Below are positions 17,162-27,428 of a DNA stretch of 64,000 nucleotides, in pieces. The notes under the pieces are model-generated. The model had not been told where the DNA came from, did no database searches, and saw only the letters and a program-made list of their open reading frames with translations. Source of the DNA: Streptococcus oralis (GTDB lineage Bacteria > Bacillota > Bacilli > Lactobacillales > Streptococcaceae); contig NZ_CP079724.1 in assembly GCF_019334565.1 (NCBI RefSeq), positions 1,757,001 through 1,821,000 of the forward strand, read 5' to 3'. The first letter of the stretch is position 1, and each line of letters begins with the position of its first letter. Made by a program: the position numbers and the translations under genes.

Positions 17162-19111
17162 TTAATATTTCCCCAACTCCCGCAGGCTAGTATGATTTTC
17201 CTGAATGCGTCGGAACATTTTTTCCATATCCGACTTGGTAAAATGCACCAAAACAGGACGTCCGTGGGGACAGTTATAGGGATTGTCACATTGAGAAAGC
17301 TGATAAAGGAGCTGTCGAGCTGAATGGTCATCAATACGATGGTTGGCCTTGATAGACCGCTTGCAGGACATCATGATAGCCAGCTCTGCTCGGTATTTCT
17401 TGACCGAAACTTCCTTGGTCAAAAGGAGCATGTCACACATTTCATAGATGCCAGACTCGATTTCTTCTTCTGCCATCCAAATAGGATGTTCACGCAGGAT
17501 AAATTGATTTTCTCCGTACTCTGCTAGAAGTACGCCCACTTCCTCCAAAAGAGACATTCTTTCCCTGAGACGAAGGGCATCATCCGCAGGAAATTCAAAG
17601 ATATAGGGCACTAGGAGTTGTTGCTGGCTCTGGTCAACATTGCCAATGCTTTCACGGTATTCCTCGTACTTAACCCGTTCCTGAGCCGCATGCTGGTCAA
17701 TGATATAGAGTCCATCTCGACCTTGGGCAAAGAGATAAGTCCCGTGCATTTGCCCGAAAAATTCCAACTCTGGGAAGCTGGATGCTTCTTCTCGCTCCAG
17801 CTTATCATAGGCTTTGTCCAAACTAGCTAAGTCTAACTCTGGGTGGTCTAGTCGGTCATAGCTGACAGGCTTTCTCTCTGCAAAATGGAGTTTTGCTGGC
17901 TTGGTCAGCTGGTCCAAGGTTTCCTTGGCAAACAGGGTTAGGTCCCTACCTTCCTCAGTTAATTCAACCTGATGATCAGCCACCTCAGCTTGATTAGGTT
18001 TTGAGAGTTATGTTTTTTCATAGTAGAGCGTATTTTCTTTGAGTGGGAGAATGGTCTGCTCCACCTTTTGACGATTGCGCACAGTCGACTTGGCAAGATT
18101 TTCCAAGGCATCAGGGATCAAGGCTTGCTCTTTGAGACTGTTAGAAATAGCTTCTGAGACTAACGCCATCAGTTCTTTTTCCTTAGAAATCCGCACTTCT
18201 TGCTTGGTCGGATGCACATTGACATCCGCTAGATAAGGGTCGATATGGATGTGAATGACAGCCAGTGGAAAACGGCCCACCATGAGCTTGCTGCCATAGC
18301 CATCCAAAATTGCACGATTGAGCAAGAAGTTCTTGATATATCGACCATTGATGAAGAGGCTGATATAGTTGCGATTAGCTCGAGTCAACTCAGGCAAGGA
18401 CACAAAACCTGTAATTTCAAAGTCTAGATCCGAATTCTCAATGGCTATCATCTTCTTGGCACTCGCCAAGCCATAAATTCCAGCAATAGCTTGGCGTAGT
18501 TGACCCGTACCAGCTGTTCGTGTCATTTCCTTGCCATCACTAATCAAACTAAAAGAAATCTCAGGATGAGCAAGGCCCAGACGGTTGACAATATCAATGA
18601 TATGAGACAGCTCCGCCTGCTGGCTCTTCATATACTTGAGACGTGCAGGCGTGTTGAAAAAGAGGTCCTCTACACAAACCTTGGTCCCCACTGGACTTGT
18701 CGCAGGAGTGATTGCTTCGACTTCACCCCCACGCGCAACGAGCTTGGTCCCATGACTCGCACCATCCACCGCCGTCAACAGAGTCAGAACACTGACAGAA
18801 GCGATAGAGGGTAGGGCCTCACCACGAAAACCGAGCGTCCGAATCCGAAAAAGGTCTGCTTGATTTTTTATCTTACTGGTCGCATGGCGACGCAGGGCCA
18901 ATTCCACCTCATCGTGGGCAATTCCATGACCATTATCTGTGATTTGAATCTTCTTTAGACCTGATTCCTCAATCTCAATGATAATCTGGCTAGAGCCCGC
19001 GTCAATAGCATTTTCTACCAACTCTTTGACTACACTGGCAGGACGTTCAATGACCTCTCCTGCCGCGATCTGGTTTGCCAGCACCTCTGGCAATTCAATA
19101 ATACGAGACAT
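17162..19111 (-). pseudogene. mutL: DNA mismatch repair protein MutL (HexB) interrupted by one in-frame stop
   Basis: The full frame from ATG 19111 to 17162 has 650 codons, matching the usual 649-residue streptococcal MutL. Codon 368 (18008-18010) is TAA. Residues 1-367 hold the GHKL ATPase ([27 protein letters not shown]) and transducer domain. After the stop the same frame continues [13 protein letters not shown] into the complete C-terminal dimerisation domain ([24 protein letters not shown]). No frameshift is needed: a single G-to-T change in a Glu codon would explain it. A GTG at 17983 could restart the C-terminal part, but no ribosome site is seen. MutL couples MutS to strand removal, so repair is probably lost unless this is a sequencing error. 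Confidence 0.88.
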
Positions 19112-19319
19112 CTTTCAGCCCCTTTCTGTATCTATTTTCCTAGAAATTGATTAGTGCTATTATACCATATTTCAGATACTATCAGAAAAAGCAAATACCA
19201 CATAGACTCCAAATCTCTCCACATAGACAAAAGCTCTTGCCATGGGGCGTAAAATAGTGTTTAATAAAGGTGTACAGGAAGTGATCACAACCTTGTATAA
19301 CTGAAAAGGAGAGAAATTT

Positions 19320-19760
19320 ATGAAAGTAGAACTACAGATTAAGGAGACTTACGAGGAGGAAAAGCTGATTGTCCAAACTCCTCAGACGACCGAAAAAGTC
19401 CAGAAAGTCATCGAGTTCGCAGAAAATCTTGACCAAAAAGAAACAATCAAAGGAAAGATTGATGATCAGGTCTACCTAGTTAAGATTTGTAAGATACAAC
19501 GCTTCTATATCGAGAATCGCAAGGTTCTAGCAGAAACTGCATCTCAGACCTATACCATTGATTTGCGTCTCTATCAAGTTCTTGACATTCTGCCGACCAC
19601 TTTCATCCAAATTTCCCAATCAGAAATCGTTAATATTGACGCTATCTCTCATCTCAAACTAACCCCCAACGGCCTGGTCGAAATCTTTCTCAAAAACGAA
19701 AGCTTCACCTACTCTTCACGCCGTTACCTAAAAACCATCAAGGAGAAATTAGAACTATGA
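19320..19760 (+). CDS. LytTR-domain transcriptional regulator
   Basis: A 146-residue regulator consisting of a short N-terminal region and a LytTR DNA-binding domain from about residue 45 (YQVLDILPTTFIQISQSEIVNIDAISHL, then YSSRRYLKTIKEKLEL). There is no receiver domain. It overlaps the next gene by 4 bp (ATGA). Pairs of a LytTR protein and a small membrane protein form regulatory systems in S. mutans (HdrRM, BrsRM), where the membrane protein holds the regulator inactive. A similar role is inferred here. Confidence 0.85.
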   Translation: MKVELQIKETYEEEKLIVQTPQTTEKVQKVIEFAENLDQKETIKGKIDDQVYLVKICKIQRFYIENRKVLAETASQTYTIDLRLYQVLDILPTTFIQISQSEIVNIDAISHLKLTPNGLVEIFLKNESFTYSSRRYLKTIKEKLEL

Positions 19761-20215
19761 AAAAACAAATCTTTCACGATGCAGCCGCTGGTGTTCTTAT
19801 CGGTCTCATCCTCTCTATCATCTTTTCACTCATTTATGCACCAAATACCTACGCTCCACTTAGTCCCGATTCTCTAGTCGGACAAGTGATGGTGGAACAT
19901 CAGGTTCATGGTGCCTTGATCTTGCTCTACTGTATGATCATCTGGTCAGCTATCGGAGTTCTCTTTAGCTTTGGCAGGCGTTTATTCAATCGTGACTGGA
20001 GCTTGCTCCGTGCCACACTTTCCCATTTCTTCCTCATGCTGGCTGGCTTTGTCCCACTAGCGACTCTGGCTGGTTGGTTCCCCTTCCACTGGACCTTCTA
20101 TCTCCAGCTCATTCCAGAGTTTGCGATCGTCTACCTTATCATCTGGGTTATTCTCTATAAAAGAGAAGCTAAAAAAGTAGACCACATCAATCAACTCTTG
20201 GCCCATAAAAAGTAA
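19757..20215 (+). CDS. DUF3021-family membrane protein, partner of the LytTR regulator
   Basis: A 152-residue membrane protein with four predicted helices (about 10-30, 50-72, 85-108, 115-137) and a basic tail. It starts within the stop of the LytTR gene, so translation is coupled. DUF3021 proteins commonly sit beside LytTR regulators and are thought to antagonise them. A strong terminator follows. The pair lies between mutS and mutL and converges on mutS. Confidence 0.8.
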   Translation: MKKQIFHDAAAGVLIGLILSIIFSLIYAPNTYAPLSPDSLVGQVMVEHQVHGALILLYCMIIWSAIGVLFSFGRRLFNRDWSLLRATLSHFFLMLAGFVPLATLAGWFPFHWTFYLQLIPEFAIVYLIIWVILYKREAKKVDHINQLLAHKK

Positions 20216-20222
20216 TAGAGAA

Positions 20223-20255
20223 ATCCCACTCACAAAAATGTGAGTGGGATCTTTT
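20223..20255. terminator. Terminator between DUF3021 and mutS
   Basis: A 12-bp perfect stem (20223-20234 with 20239-20250), AAAA loop, then CTTTTT on the plus strand; A-rich on the other side. Confidence 0.9.
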
Positions 20256-22789
20256 TATAACTTTTGTTTGAGCTCGACCAAGACATTCATAGCCTGCATA
20301 GGTGTCATATTGTACACATCCAGTTTAGCTAATTCTGCTAGGATAGGATGCTCTGCAGGCGCGTCAAAGAGTGACATCTGTTCAGTAACAGCACTTGTTT
20401 CTCTCATTGGAGCAGGGCTTTCCGTCTCTTGATTCTCCAGTTGAGTCAATATCTTATCCGCCCTTGCTAAAAGTTCTGCTGGTAAACCAGCAATCTTAGC
20501 AACGTGGATACCGTAGGATTTGTCAGCTGGACCTGGTTCAATCTTGTGAAGGAAGGTAACCTGTCCATCCTGTTCTAAGGTTGCCACGTGGACATTGACC
20601 AAGTGTTCCAAGCTAGACTCCAGACTAGTCAACTCATGATAATGGGTCGCAAAGAGGGTCTTGGCTCCGATATGTTCATGAATGTATTCGATAATGGACT
20701 GGGCAAGAGCCATGCCATCATAGGTTGCCGTTCCCCGTCCCAATTCATCGAAGAGAATGAGTGAGTCCTTGGTCGCATGCGAAATGGCATTGTTAGCCTC
20801 CATCATCTCCACCATAAAGGTTGATTGACCTGAAACCAAGTCATCTGCCGCTCCGATGCGAGTAAAGATAGCATCGAAGATAGGCAAGTAGGCGCTCTCA
20901 GCAGGAACATAGGAACCCATCTGGGCCATAACCGCAGTCATGGCTAGCTGGCGCATGTAGGTAGACTTCCCGCTCATGTTGGGCCCTGTAATCAATTGAA
21001 TGCTGGTATCTTCTGACATCTGGATACTATTTGGAATATAGGTCTGGGCTCCCATGACCTTTTCGACGACAGCATGACGCCCTTTCTGGATAGCGATTTG
21101 TGAGTCGTCACCGAACTCAGGTCGAATCAAATGCTGGGTTTCAGCCACAACCGCCAGACTTTGCAAAACATCAACCGTCGCAATTCCTTGGGCTAAAGCC
21201 TGCAAACGCTGGATGTACTTGCTGACTTCCTCTCGGATACGCATAAAGATTTCGTACTCTAGGTTGGCTGACTTCTCACGCGCCTCCAGCATATCTCCCT
21301 CGATACGGGGCAACTCCTCAGTCCCAAAACGTTCTGAGTTTTTCAGCGTCGCCTTGCGGAAAAAGTGGGCTGGCACATTTCCCAGTTGCGAATTAGTCAC
21401 ATGGAAATAATAGCCATCTTTTTTATTGTAGTCAATCTTGAGCGTGCTGATACCAGAGTTTTCTCTCTCCTTAGCCTCAATCTCTGCAATCCAGCTCGTA
21501 CCTTCTCTGAGTACTCGGCGGTATTTATCCAAGGTCTCATCAAATCCAGTCCGAATAATGCCACCTTCCGTAATCACATGAGGGGCTTCAGGGGCAATCG
21601 CTGCGCTAATCAAACTCTCTAACTCTGGAATGGCATCCAACTGTGCGATGAGATAAGCTAAAGCAGGCTGCTCCATGCCTTCCAAAATCGCTCGAATACG
21701 TGGCACACTAGATAAGGTAGTCGCCAATTGCAAGAGATCCTTGGGATTGGTCTTGCCAAAAGAAACCCGACTAGCCAAGCGTTCGATATCATAAACACCC
21801 TTGAGACTGTCCGTTAAATCACTACGCTCAAAGAAGTGGTCAAGAAAGACCTGCACCACCTCTTGACGTTGGACAATTCGCTCCTTATCAATTAAAGGAC
21901 GATGAATCCAAGAACGTAAGAGCCGCATACCCATAGCCGTTTTGGTTTTATCCAAAAGCCAGAAAAGACTGCCTTGTTTCTTACCTGAACGGGCATTCTC
22001 AACCAAATCCAGGCTAGCCTTGGTCGCATAATCCATCTGCAAGAAATCTTTGATTTCATAGCGGATAACTTGTTTGAGGTGGTTCAATTCCCGCATCTGG
22101 GTCCGATGAACATACTGGAGTAGCTTACTAGCCGCCGCTTGCTCCACAGATGCCAGTCGTGAATCTAGTAAATGAATATCCTCAAAGCCTTCCTTCTCAT
22201 GGGAAAGCACAAGATTCATCTGACGGCTGAGAATTTGTTCTTCTTCCTCAGACAAGTCATAACCCAGCACCACTTCACGAGCCTTGAGGTTACGAATTTC
22301 CCCACAAACGAGAGTAAAATCCAATAAACCTGTCACATAAAAGTCACCCGTCACCAGATCCATATAAGCTAGACCAAATTGATTGCCATCACGATCTAAG
22401 GCAACCAAGAAATTATTCTGACTATCCGGCTTACTGCTATCAACGACCGTTCCAGGTGTGATGACCTGGACCACCTCTCGCTTGACAACACCAACTGCTT
22501 GTTTGGGATCTTCCATCTGCTCGGCTATGGCTACCTTATAGCCCTGTTCAATCAGAACATCGATATACTGCTGGGCAGAATGATAGGGGACACCTGCCAT
22601 GGGTATCGGATTTTCTGCATTTTTATTCCGACTTGTTAAGGAAATTTCTAAAATTTGCGCTGCATTAATTGCATCTTCATAGAACAACTCGTAAAAATCA
22701 CCCATCCGAAAAAGCAAAAAAGCATCTGGGTATTGTTTTTTAATATCCACATACTGTTGCATGCCGGGTGATAGCTTTTCTATTGCCAT
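20255..22789 (-). CDS. mutS: DNA mismatch repair protein MutS (HexA)
   Basis: An 844-residue MutS, the mismatch sensor. The mismatch-binding motif [10 protein letters not shown] is near residue 38, the ATPase P-loop [13 protein letters not shown] near 600, and the later [13 protein letters not shown] and FATHYHEL blocks are intact. The start at 22789 ([13 protein letters not shown]) has AAGGAGAG upstream and gives the same length as pneumococcal HexA; the longer in-frame start at 22828 has no such support. It follows argR by about 50 bp. Confidence 0.95.
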   Translation of the reverse strand: MAIEKLSPGMQQYVDIKKQYPDAFLLFRMGDFYELFYEDAINAAQILEISLTSRNKNAENPIPMAGVPYHSAQQYIDVLIEQGYKVAIAEQMEDPKQAVGVVKREVVQVITPGTVVDSSKPDSQNNFLVALDRDGNQFGLAYMDLVTGDFYVTGLLDFTLVCGEIRNLKAREVVLGYDLSEEEEQILSRQMNLVLSHEKEGFEDIHLLDSRLASVEQAAASKLLQYVHRTQMRELNHLKQVIRYEIKDFLQMDYATKASLDLVENARSGKKQGSLFWLLDKTKTAMGMRLLRSWIHRPLIDKERIVQRQEVVQVFLDHFFERSDLTDSLKGVYDIERLASRVSFGKTNPKDLLQLATTLSSVPRIRAILEGMEQPALAYLIAQLDAIPELESLISAAIAPEAPHVITEGGIIRTGFDETLDKYRRVLREGTSWIAEIEAKERENSGISTLKIDYNKKDGYYFHVTNSQLGNVPAHFFRKATLKNSERFGTEELPRIEGDMLEAREKSANLEYEIFMRIREEVSKYIQRLQALAQGIATVDVLQSLAVVAETQHLIRPEFGDDSQIAIQKGRHAVVEKVMGAQTYIPNSIQMSEDTSIQLITGPNMSGKSTYMRQLAMTAVMAQMGSYVPAESAYLPIFDAIFTRIGAADDLVSGQSTFMVEMMEANNAISHATKDSLILFDELGRGTATYDGMALAQSIIEYIHEHIGAKTLFATHYHELTSLESSLEHLVNVHVATLEQDGQVTFLHKIEPGPADKSYGIHVAKIAGLPAELLARADKILTQLENQETESPAPMRETSAVTEQMSLFDAPAEHPILAELAKLDVYNMTPMQAMNVLVELKQKL

Positions 22790-22839
22790 TTTCCGTCTCT
22801 CCTTGCTAAAAATAAGTCTTGAGAGCAACTCCCAAGACC

Positions 22840-23286
22840 TTATTTATCTTTCATCAAATCTAGCAAACGATCTTCCATCAGCTTGGCAACGTGCTGGTCT
22901 CGACAAATAACCAATAAGGTATTAGCACCAGCAACCGTTCCTAAAATCCATTCATCCTTGTTTGCATCTACAATGTTTGCTAAGACTGCAGCTTCCCCAA
23001 GTTTGGTATGAAGTACCAAGGTGAACTCTGCTCTTGCAACTCCTTCTAAATGATGAGACAAAAACTCAACTAAATCAATCTTATCTGTCTCATTTGCTAG
23101 TACATAATACACCATATCATTTTTCTTAACCTTGGTCAAGCCGATTTCACGCAAATCACGTGACAAAGTCGTTTGTGTCACATAAACATTACGAGCTTCT
23201 AAACGATCTTGAATCTCTTTTTGTGTCCCAAGTTTTTCTTCGGTGATCATCTTTTTAATCAATTGATGCCGTTCTCTTTTTCTCAT
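22840..23286 (-). CDS. argR: Arginine repressor family regulator
   Basis: A 148-residue ArgR/AhrC-type regulator: N-terminal winged helix ([26 protein letters not shown]) and C-terminal arginine-binding hexamerisation domain ([17 protein letters not shown]). It controls arginine genes with arginine as co-repressor. It diverges from argS. The candidate targets in this window are argS and the argG-argH operon. Streptococci often carry several ArgR paralogues, so its exact regulon is open. Confidence 0.9.
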   Translation of the reverse strand: MRKRERHQLIKKMITEEKLGTQKEIQDRLEARNVYVTQTTLSRDLREIGLTKVKKNDMVYYVLANETDKIDLVEFLSHHLEGVARAEFTLVLHTKLGEAAVLANIVDANKDEWILGTVAGANTLLVICRDQHVAKLMEDRLLDLMKDK

Positions 23287-23299
23287 ATTATCCTCTTAA

Positions 23300-23314
23300 G
23301 TGAATATTTATAAC
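23300..23314. promoter_or_regulatory. Candidate ARG-box half site between argR and argS
   Basis: GTGAATATTTATAAC resembles the left part of ARG boxes (TGTGAATAnnnATTCA). It lies 14 bp upstream of argR. The match is partial. Confidence 0.35.
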
Positions 23315-23440
23315 AAGTTTTACATTTATTTTATAACTACATTATACCAAAAAAAATAGATAATTCAAAAAAATTCTTTTCTTTCTCAAAAAATGTAGTA
23401 AATTGTGTTAAAATAGTAAAAAAGCCCAAAAGGAGCCCTT

Positions 23441-25132
23441 ATGAATACAAAAGAATTGATTGCTAGCGAGTTGGCTAGCGTCATTGATAGCCTGAATCAA
23501 GAGGCTATTTTAAATTTACTGGAAACACCTAAAAACTCAGAAATGGGAGACATCGCCTTCCCTGCCTTTTCTCTAGCAAAGGTCGAGCGTAAAGCTCCTC
23601 AAATGATTGCAACAGATATTGCTGAAAAAATCAATAGTCAAGCCTTTGAAAAGGTTGTTGCTACTGGACCTTACGTCAACTTTTTCCTTGATAAAAGTGC
23701 TATTTCGGCTCAAGTGTTGCAAAATGTTATCACTGAAAAAGAGCACTATGCCGACCAAACCATTGGCAAGCAAGAAAATATCGTTATCGATATGTCTAGT
23801 CCCAACATCGCTAAACCATTCTCTATTGGGCACTTGCGTTCAACCGTTATCGGGGATAGCTTGTCACATATTTTCCAAAAAATCGGCTATCAAACGGTCA
23901 AGGTCAACCACCTAGGAGACTGGGGCAAACAGTTTGGAATGCTGATCGTTGCCTACAAGAAATGGGGAAATGAGGAAGCGGTTAAAGCGCATCCAATCGA
24001 TGAACTTCTTAAACTCTACGTTCGCATCAATGCTGAAGCTGAAAAAGACCCTAGCTTGGATGAAGAAGCACGCGAATGGTTCCGTAAACTGGAGAATGGT
24101 GACGAGGAAGCCCTCGCTCTCTGGCAATGGTTCCGTGATGAAAGTTTAGTGGAATTCAACCGCCTTTACAATGAATTGCAAGTCGAATTTGACAGCTACA
24201 ACGGAGAAGCCTTCTACAATGATAAGATGGATGCTGTTGTAGACATCCTCGCTGAAAAAGGACTTCTTGTGGAGTCAGAGGGAGCCCAAGTTGTCAATCT
24301 TGAGAAATATGGAATTAAACATCCAGCCCTTATCAAAAAATCTGATGGTGCAACTCTCTATATCACACGTGACTTGGCTGCAGCCCTTTACCGTAAAAAT
24401 GAATACCAATTTGCCAAATCCATCTATGTTGTTGGTCAAGAGCAATCTGCCCACTTCAAACAACTCAAGGCAGTACTACAAGAGATGGGCTATGATTGGA
24501 GCCAAGACATTGTCCATGTTCCGTTTGGATTGGTAACAAAAGAAGGGAAAAAACTCTCTACTCGTAAGGGAAATGTCATCTTGCTAGAGCCTACTATTGC
24601 AGAGGCTGTTAGTCGTGCCAAGGCCCAAATCGAAGCGAAAAATCCTGAGTTAGAAGATAAAGACCAGGTTGCCCACGCTGTTGGAGTTGGGGCTATCAAG
24701 TTCTATGATCTTAAGACCGACCGTACAAATGGATATGACTTCGACCTTGAAGCTATGGTATCCTTTGAAGGAGAAACTGGACCTTACGTTCAATACGCCT
24801 ACGCTCGTATCCAATCTATCTTGCGCAAAGCCGATTTCAAACCAGGTACAGCTAGCAACTACAGCCTGAATGATGCTGAAAGCTGGGAAATCATTAAGCT
24901 ACTCCAAGACTTCCCACGTATTATCAATCGTGCAGCAGATAATTTTGAACCTTCTATCATTGCGAAATTTGCGATTAGTTTGGCTCAAGCTTTCAACAAG
25001 TACTATGCACATACACGTATCCTAGATGAAAGTCCTGAGCGCGACAGTCGTCTGGCCCTCAGCTACGCAACCGCAGTCGTCCTCAAAGAAGCTCTTCGTT
25101 TGCTCGGGGTAGAAGCGCCGGAGAAGATGTAA
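23441..25132 (+). CDS. argS: Arginyl-tRNA synthetase
   Basis: A 563-residue class I synthetase that charges tRNA-Arg. The HIGH-type motif appears in [16 protein letters not shown] near residue 125, the KMSKS counterpart in [14 protein letters not shown] near 370, and the anticodon-binding DALR domain at the C-terminus ([19 protein letters not shown]). Length is typical. It is divergent from argR, with no T-box seen upstream. Confidence 0.95.
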   Translation: MNTKELIASELASVIDSLNQEAILNLLETPKNSEMGDIAFPAFSLAKVERKAPQMIATDIAEKINSQAFEKVVATGPYVNFFLDKSAISAQVLQNVITEKEHYADQTIGKQENIVIDMSSPNIAKPFSIGHLRSTVIGDSLSHIFQKIGYQTVKVNHLGDWGKQFGMLIVAYKKWGNEEAVKAHPIDELLKLYVRINAEAEKDPSLDEEAREWFRKLENGDEEALALWQWFRDESLVEFNRLYNELQVEFDSYNGEAFYNDKMDAVVDILAEKGLLVESEGAQVVNLEKYGIKHPALIKKSDGATLYITRDLAAALYRKNEYQFAKSIYVVGQEQSAHFKQLKAVLQEMGYDWSQDIVHVPFGLVTKEGKKLSTRKGNVILLEPTIAEAVSRAKAQIEAKNPELEDKDQVAHAVGVGAIKFYDLKTDRTNGYDFDLEAMVSFEGETGPYVQYAYARIQSILRKADFKPGTASNYSLNDAESWEIIKLLQDFPRIINRAADNFEPSIIAKFAISLAQAFNKYYAHTRILDESPERDSRLALSYATAVVLKEALRLLGVEAPEKM

Positions 25133-25140
25133 ATCGCCAA

Positions 25141-25535
25141 AGTTACTTGATTGCAAAGCAATCTAAGTAACTAACGCCAAATCCTATCAGGGATTTGGCT
25201 AGGCGCTTCACTAGTAAAGAAACATAAATATTGTCGATTTATGTTTCTTTACGTCGTAACCAGAGACACTTGCCTAAACACCTCAATAAATTGGTCAATC
25301 AAATCATATTGATTGTATGTAATCCTTTAGATCACTTGATTGCAAAGCAATCTAAGCAACGAATGTCAAAGCCTATCATGGATTTGATTAGTCGCTTCAC
25401 TTAATCGATTTAGAGGCCATGACGTCGTAACTATAGTGATTTGACTTGGCGCTTCACTAATTCACCTAACCAAATAATATCGATTTGGTTAGGCTCATGT
25501 CGTAATCTTTTAATCACTTGATTGTAAAGCAGTCT
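25141..25535. repeat. Array of degenerate hairpin repeats after argS
   Basis: The block ACTTGATTGCAAAGCAATCT occurs at 25145-25164 and 25334-25353, and with changes at 25516-25535 (spacing 189 and 182 bp); each folds on itself. Three units run from CGCTTCACT to GTCGTAA (25204-25260, 25393-25431, 25450-25506). In two of them the inside is a perfect palindrome with unrelated stem sequence: 16 bp at 25214-25229/25237-25252 and 11 bp at 25465-25475/25483-25493, each with a 7-nt loop ending TCG. No coding frame spans it. It does not match the BOX pattern. The remainder of 25133-25641 holds nothing else I can name. Confidence 0.75.
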
Positions 25536-25641
25536 GAAAGATTGAGGCAAAATAACATTTATATTTTGTTCGGCCTTGCAGCTATTCAATGAAACACTTT
25601 ATTCACTTTTACTATTTCTTTATCACACTGGGAGATTTCCT

Positions 25642-25887
25642 ATGAGCCAATATGCTTATATCCTCGTTGTACTTAGCTTGGTTTTCCTTTTTCTGCTCAA
25701 TAAGTACGAGAAGGAAAGACTTCAAAGACTCTACCAAGAGCAACTCTTGAAGGACGAGACATTTAGGTCTGACATCAAAGAGAAAATTCACACGACTGAA
25801 AATATCAATGATGTCATTGCACATATCAATAAAACTTACCATCTGGGAATGTTGCTCTCAAAAGACGTCACAGATCAATTGAAATAA
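25642..25887 (+). CDS. Small single-span membrane protein
   Basis: An 81-residue protein: one membrane helix at about 5-22 (YAYILVVLSLVFLFLL), then a charged helical region (NKYEKERLQRLYQEQLLKDE) that could form a coiled coil. The start at 25642 has GGGAG upstream; the frame extends to 25576 without a ribosome site. No family recognised. It is monocistronic, between the hairpin array and a strong terminator. Confidence 0.65.
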   Translation: MSQYAYILVVLSLVFLFLLNKYEKERLQRLYQEQLLKDETFRSDIKEKIHTTENINDVIAHINKTYHLGMLLSKDVTDQLK

Positions 25888-25890
25888 TCA

Positions 25891-25921
25891 AAATCCGAGA
25901 AGCTTTCTTCTCGGATTTTTT
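25891..25921 (+). terminator. Terminator after the small membrane protein gene
   Basis: A 12-bp stem (25891-25902 with 25907-25918), 4-nt loop, then T-run. Confidence 0.9.
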
Positions 25922-26003
25922 AGACTTACCATATTCTCCTTGGAGAAATTTCATTAATGCATGTAAAGTTTTCTGTAATTTTCTGTATTTTTTCAAAATA
26001 TTC

Positions 26004-26032
26004 TTGCATTTCTTTTAAGTTTTTTGTAGAAT
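26004..26032 (+). promoter_or_regulatory. Promoter of the Nramp-like gene
   Basis: TTGCAT (26004-26009), 17 bp, TAGAAT (26027-26032). A short hairpin TTCAGATTATTCTGAA lies in the 5' UTR around 26045-26060. Confidence 0.7.
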
Positions 26033-26084
26033 AGTAGCTATCTATTCAGATTATTCTGAAAATTCAAAAATAGGAGCGTTTATT

Positions 26085-27347
26085 ATGTCACAAGTTACGT
26101 TATCAAACCAGTCAACCTGGGCAAGCAAACTAAAGGCAATGGGACCAGGAATCCTCATGGCTTCTGCTGCCGTTGGAGGTTCTCACATTGTATCCTCTAC
26201 TCAAGCTGGTGGTTCTTATGGTTGGTCACTACTCCTCTTGGTTATCTTGGCCAATGTTTTTAAATATCCATTTTTCCGTTTTGGTGCCGAATATACTGCC
26301 GACACTGGCAAAACCTTGGTGGAAGGCTATGCTGAAAAAGGAAAACTCTATCTCTGGATTTTCTTTATCCTCAATGTCTTTTCAGCTATGGTCAACACAG
26401 CTGGTGTTGCCATTCTGTGCTCAGCTATCATCGCCAGTGCCTTCCCAATGATCGGTCTTAGCATCACTCAATGGTCCCTTATCCTTGTTGCAGTCATTTG
26501 GGCTATGTTACTCTTTGGTGGCTACAAACTATTGGACGGTATGGCAAAATGGATCATGTCTGCTTTGACCATTGCAACAGTTCTTGCAGTTATCATTGCA
26601 GCAATTAAGCATCCAGAATACAGCTCTGATTTTGTCGAAAAGACACCTTGGCAAATGGCGGCCCTCCCTTTCATCGTTTCCCTCTTAGGATGGATGCCTG
26701 CCCCTATTGAAATTTCAGCCATCAATTCACTCTGGTCTGCTGAAAAGAAAAAGACCGTCAACTTTAATACAGCGGACGCTCTTTTCGACTTTAACGTTGG
26801 TTACATTGGAACTGCTATCCTAGCTGTATTCTTCGTGGCACTAGGAGCACTGATTCAGTATCCTACAGGACAAGCAGTTGAAGCCGCTTCAGCCAAGTAC
26901 ATTTCTCAATTTGTAGGTATGTATGCCTCTGTTCTTGGAGAATGGTCCCGTTATTTGATTACCTTTATCGCCTTTCTTTGTATCTTTGGAACAGTCATCA
27001 CCGTTATCGATGGTTACTCTCGTGTCAATCAGGAATCGCTACGACTCTTAATTCGTCAAAAAGAGGATTCTCGCAAATCTTTGAACATCTGGATGACCAT
27101 TACCGCCATCATCGGTATCGTAATTATTAAATTCTTTGCTGGTCAAGTTTCCACCATGCTTCGCTTTGCCATGATCGGTTCTTTCCTGACAACACCATTC
27201 TTCGCTCTCTTGAACTATGTTTTGGTGACGCGTGAAAATAAAAATCTTCCTTCTTGGCTAAAACTCCTTGCTATCGCAGGATTGATTTTCCTCTTTGGCT
27301 TTGCTATTTTCTTTATCTATGCACTTGCCATCGGAAAAGCAGGATAG
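26085..27347 (+). CDS. Nramp-related divalent metal transporter lacking the canonical metal-site motifs
   Basis: A 420-residue membrane protein with about eleven helices and overall SLC11/Nramp layout (GPGILMASAAVGG at the N-terminus). The canonical helix-1 motif DPGN is replaced by AAVGGSH and the helix-6 MPH motif reads WMPAPIE. Loss of these residues is seen in Nramp-related Mg2+ transporters (NRMT) and other divergent clades, so Mn2+/Fe2+ transport should not be assumed. It is a single gene between its own promoter and terminator. The family call is good, the substrate unknown. Confidence 0.75.
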   Translation: MSQVTLSNQSTWASKLKAMGPGILMASAAVGGSHIVSSTQAGGSYGWSLLLLVILANVFKYPFFRFGAEYTADTGKTLVEGYAEKGKLYLWIFFILNVFSAMVNTAGVAILCSAIIASAFPMIGLSITQWSLILVAVIWAMLLFGGYKLLDGMAKWIMSALTIATVLAVIIAAIKHPEYSSDFVEKTPWQMAALPFIVSLLGWMPAPIEISAINSLWSAEKKKTVNFNTADALFDFNVGYIGTAILAVFFVALGALIQYPTGQAVEAASAKYISQFVGMYASVLGEWSRYLITFIAFLCIFGTVITVIDGYSRVNQESLRLLIRQKEDSRKSLNIWMTITAIIGIVIIKFFAGQVSTMLRFAMIGSFLTTPFFALLNYVLVTRENKNLPSWLKLLAIAGLIFLFGFAIFFIYALAIGKAG

Positions 27348-27358
27348 TTTATAAAATG

Positions 27359-27380
27359 GCACCCTTACGGGGTGCTTTTT
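27359..27380 (+). terminator. Terminator of the Nramp-like gene
   Basis: GCACCC/GGGTGC hairpin followed by TTTTT. Confidence 0.8.
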
Positions 27381-27388
27381 GTATACGC

Positions 27389-27413
27389 AAAAAGCAGTTG
27401 AAAATCTCAACTG
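27389..27413 (-). terminator. Terminator of nrdI
   Basis: GCAGTTGA (27394-27401) with TCAACTGC (27406-27413); T-run at 27389-27393 on the minus strand. Confidence 0.85.
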
Positions 27414-27428
27414 CCCCTCAGTACGACT

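Noticed and set aside
22790-22828. Longer mutS start
   Set aside because: The ATG at 22789 has AAGGAG and gives the standard 844 residues.
25204-25506. Integron attC-like sites
   Set aside because: Conserved ends with variable palindromes recall attC, but the flanks CGCTTCACT and GTCGTAA are not complementary and there is no integrase or cassette array.
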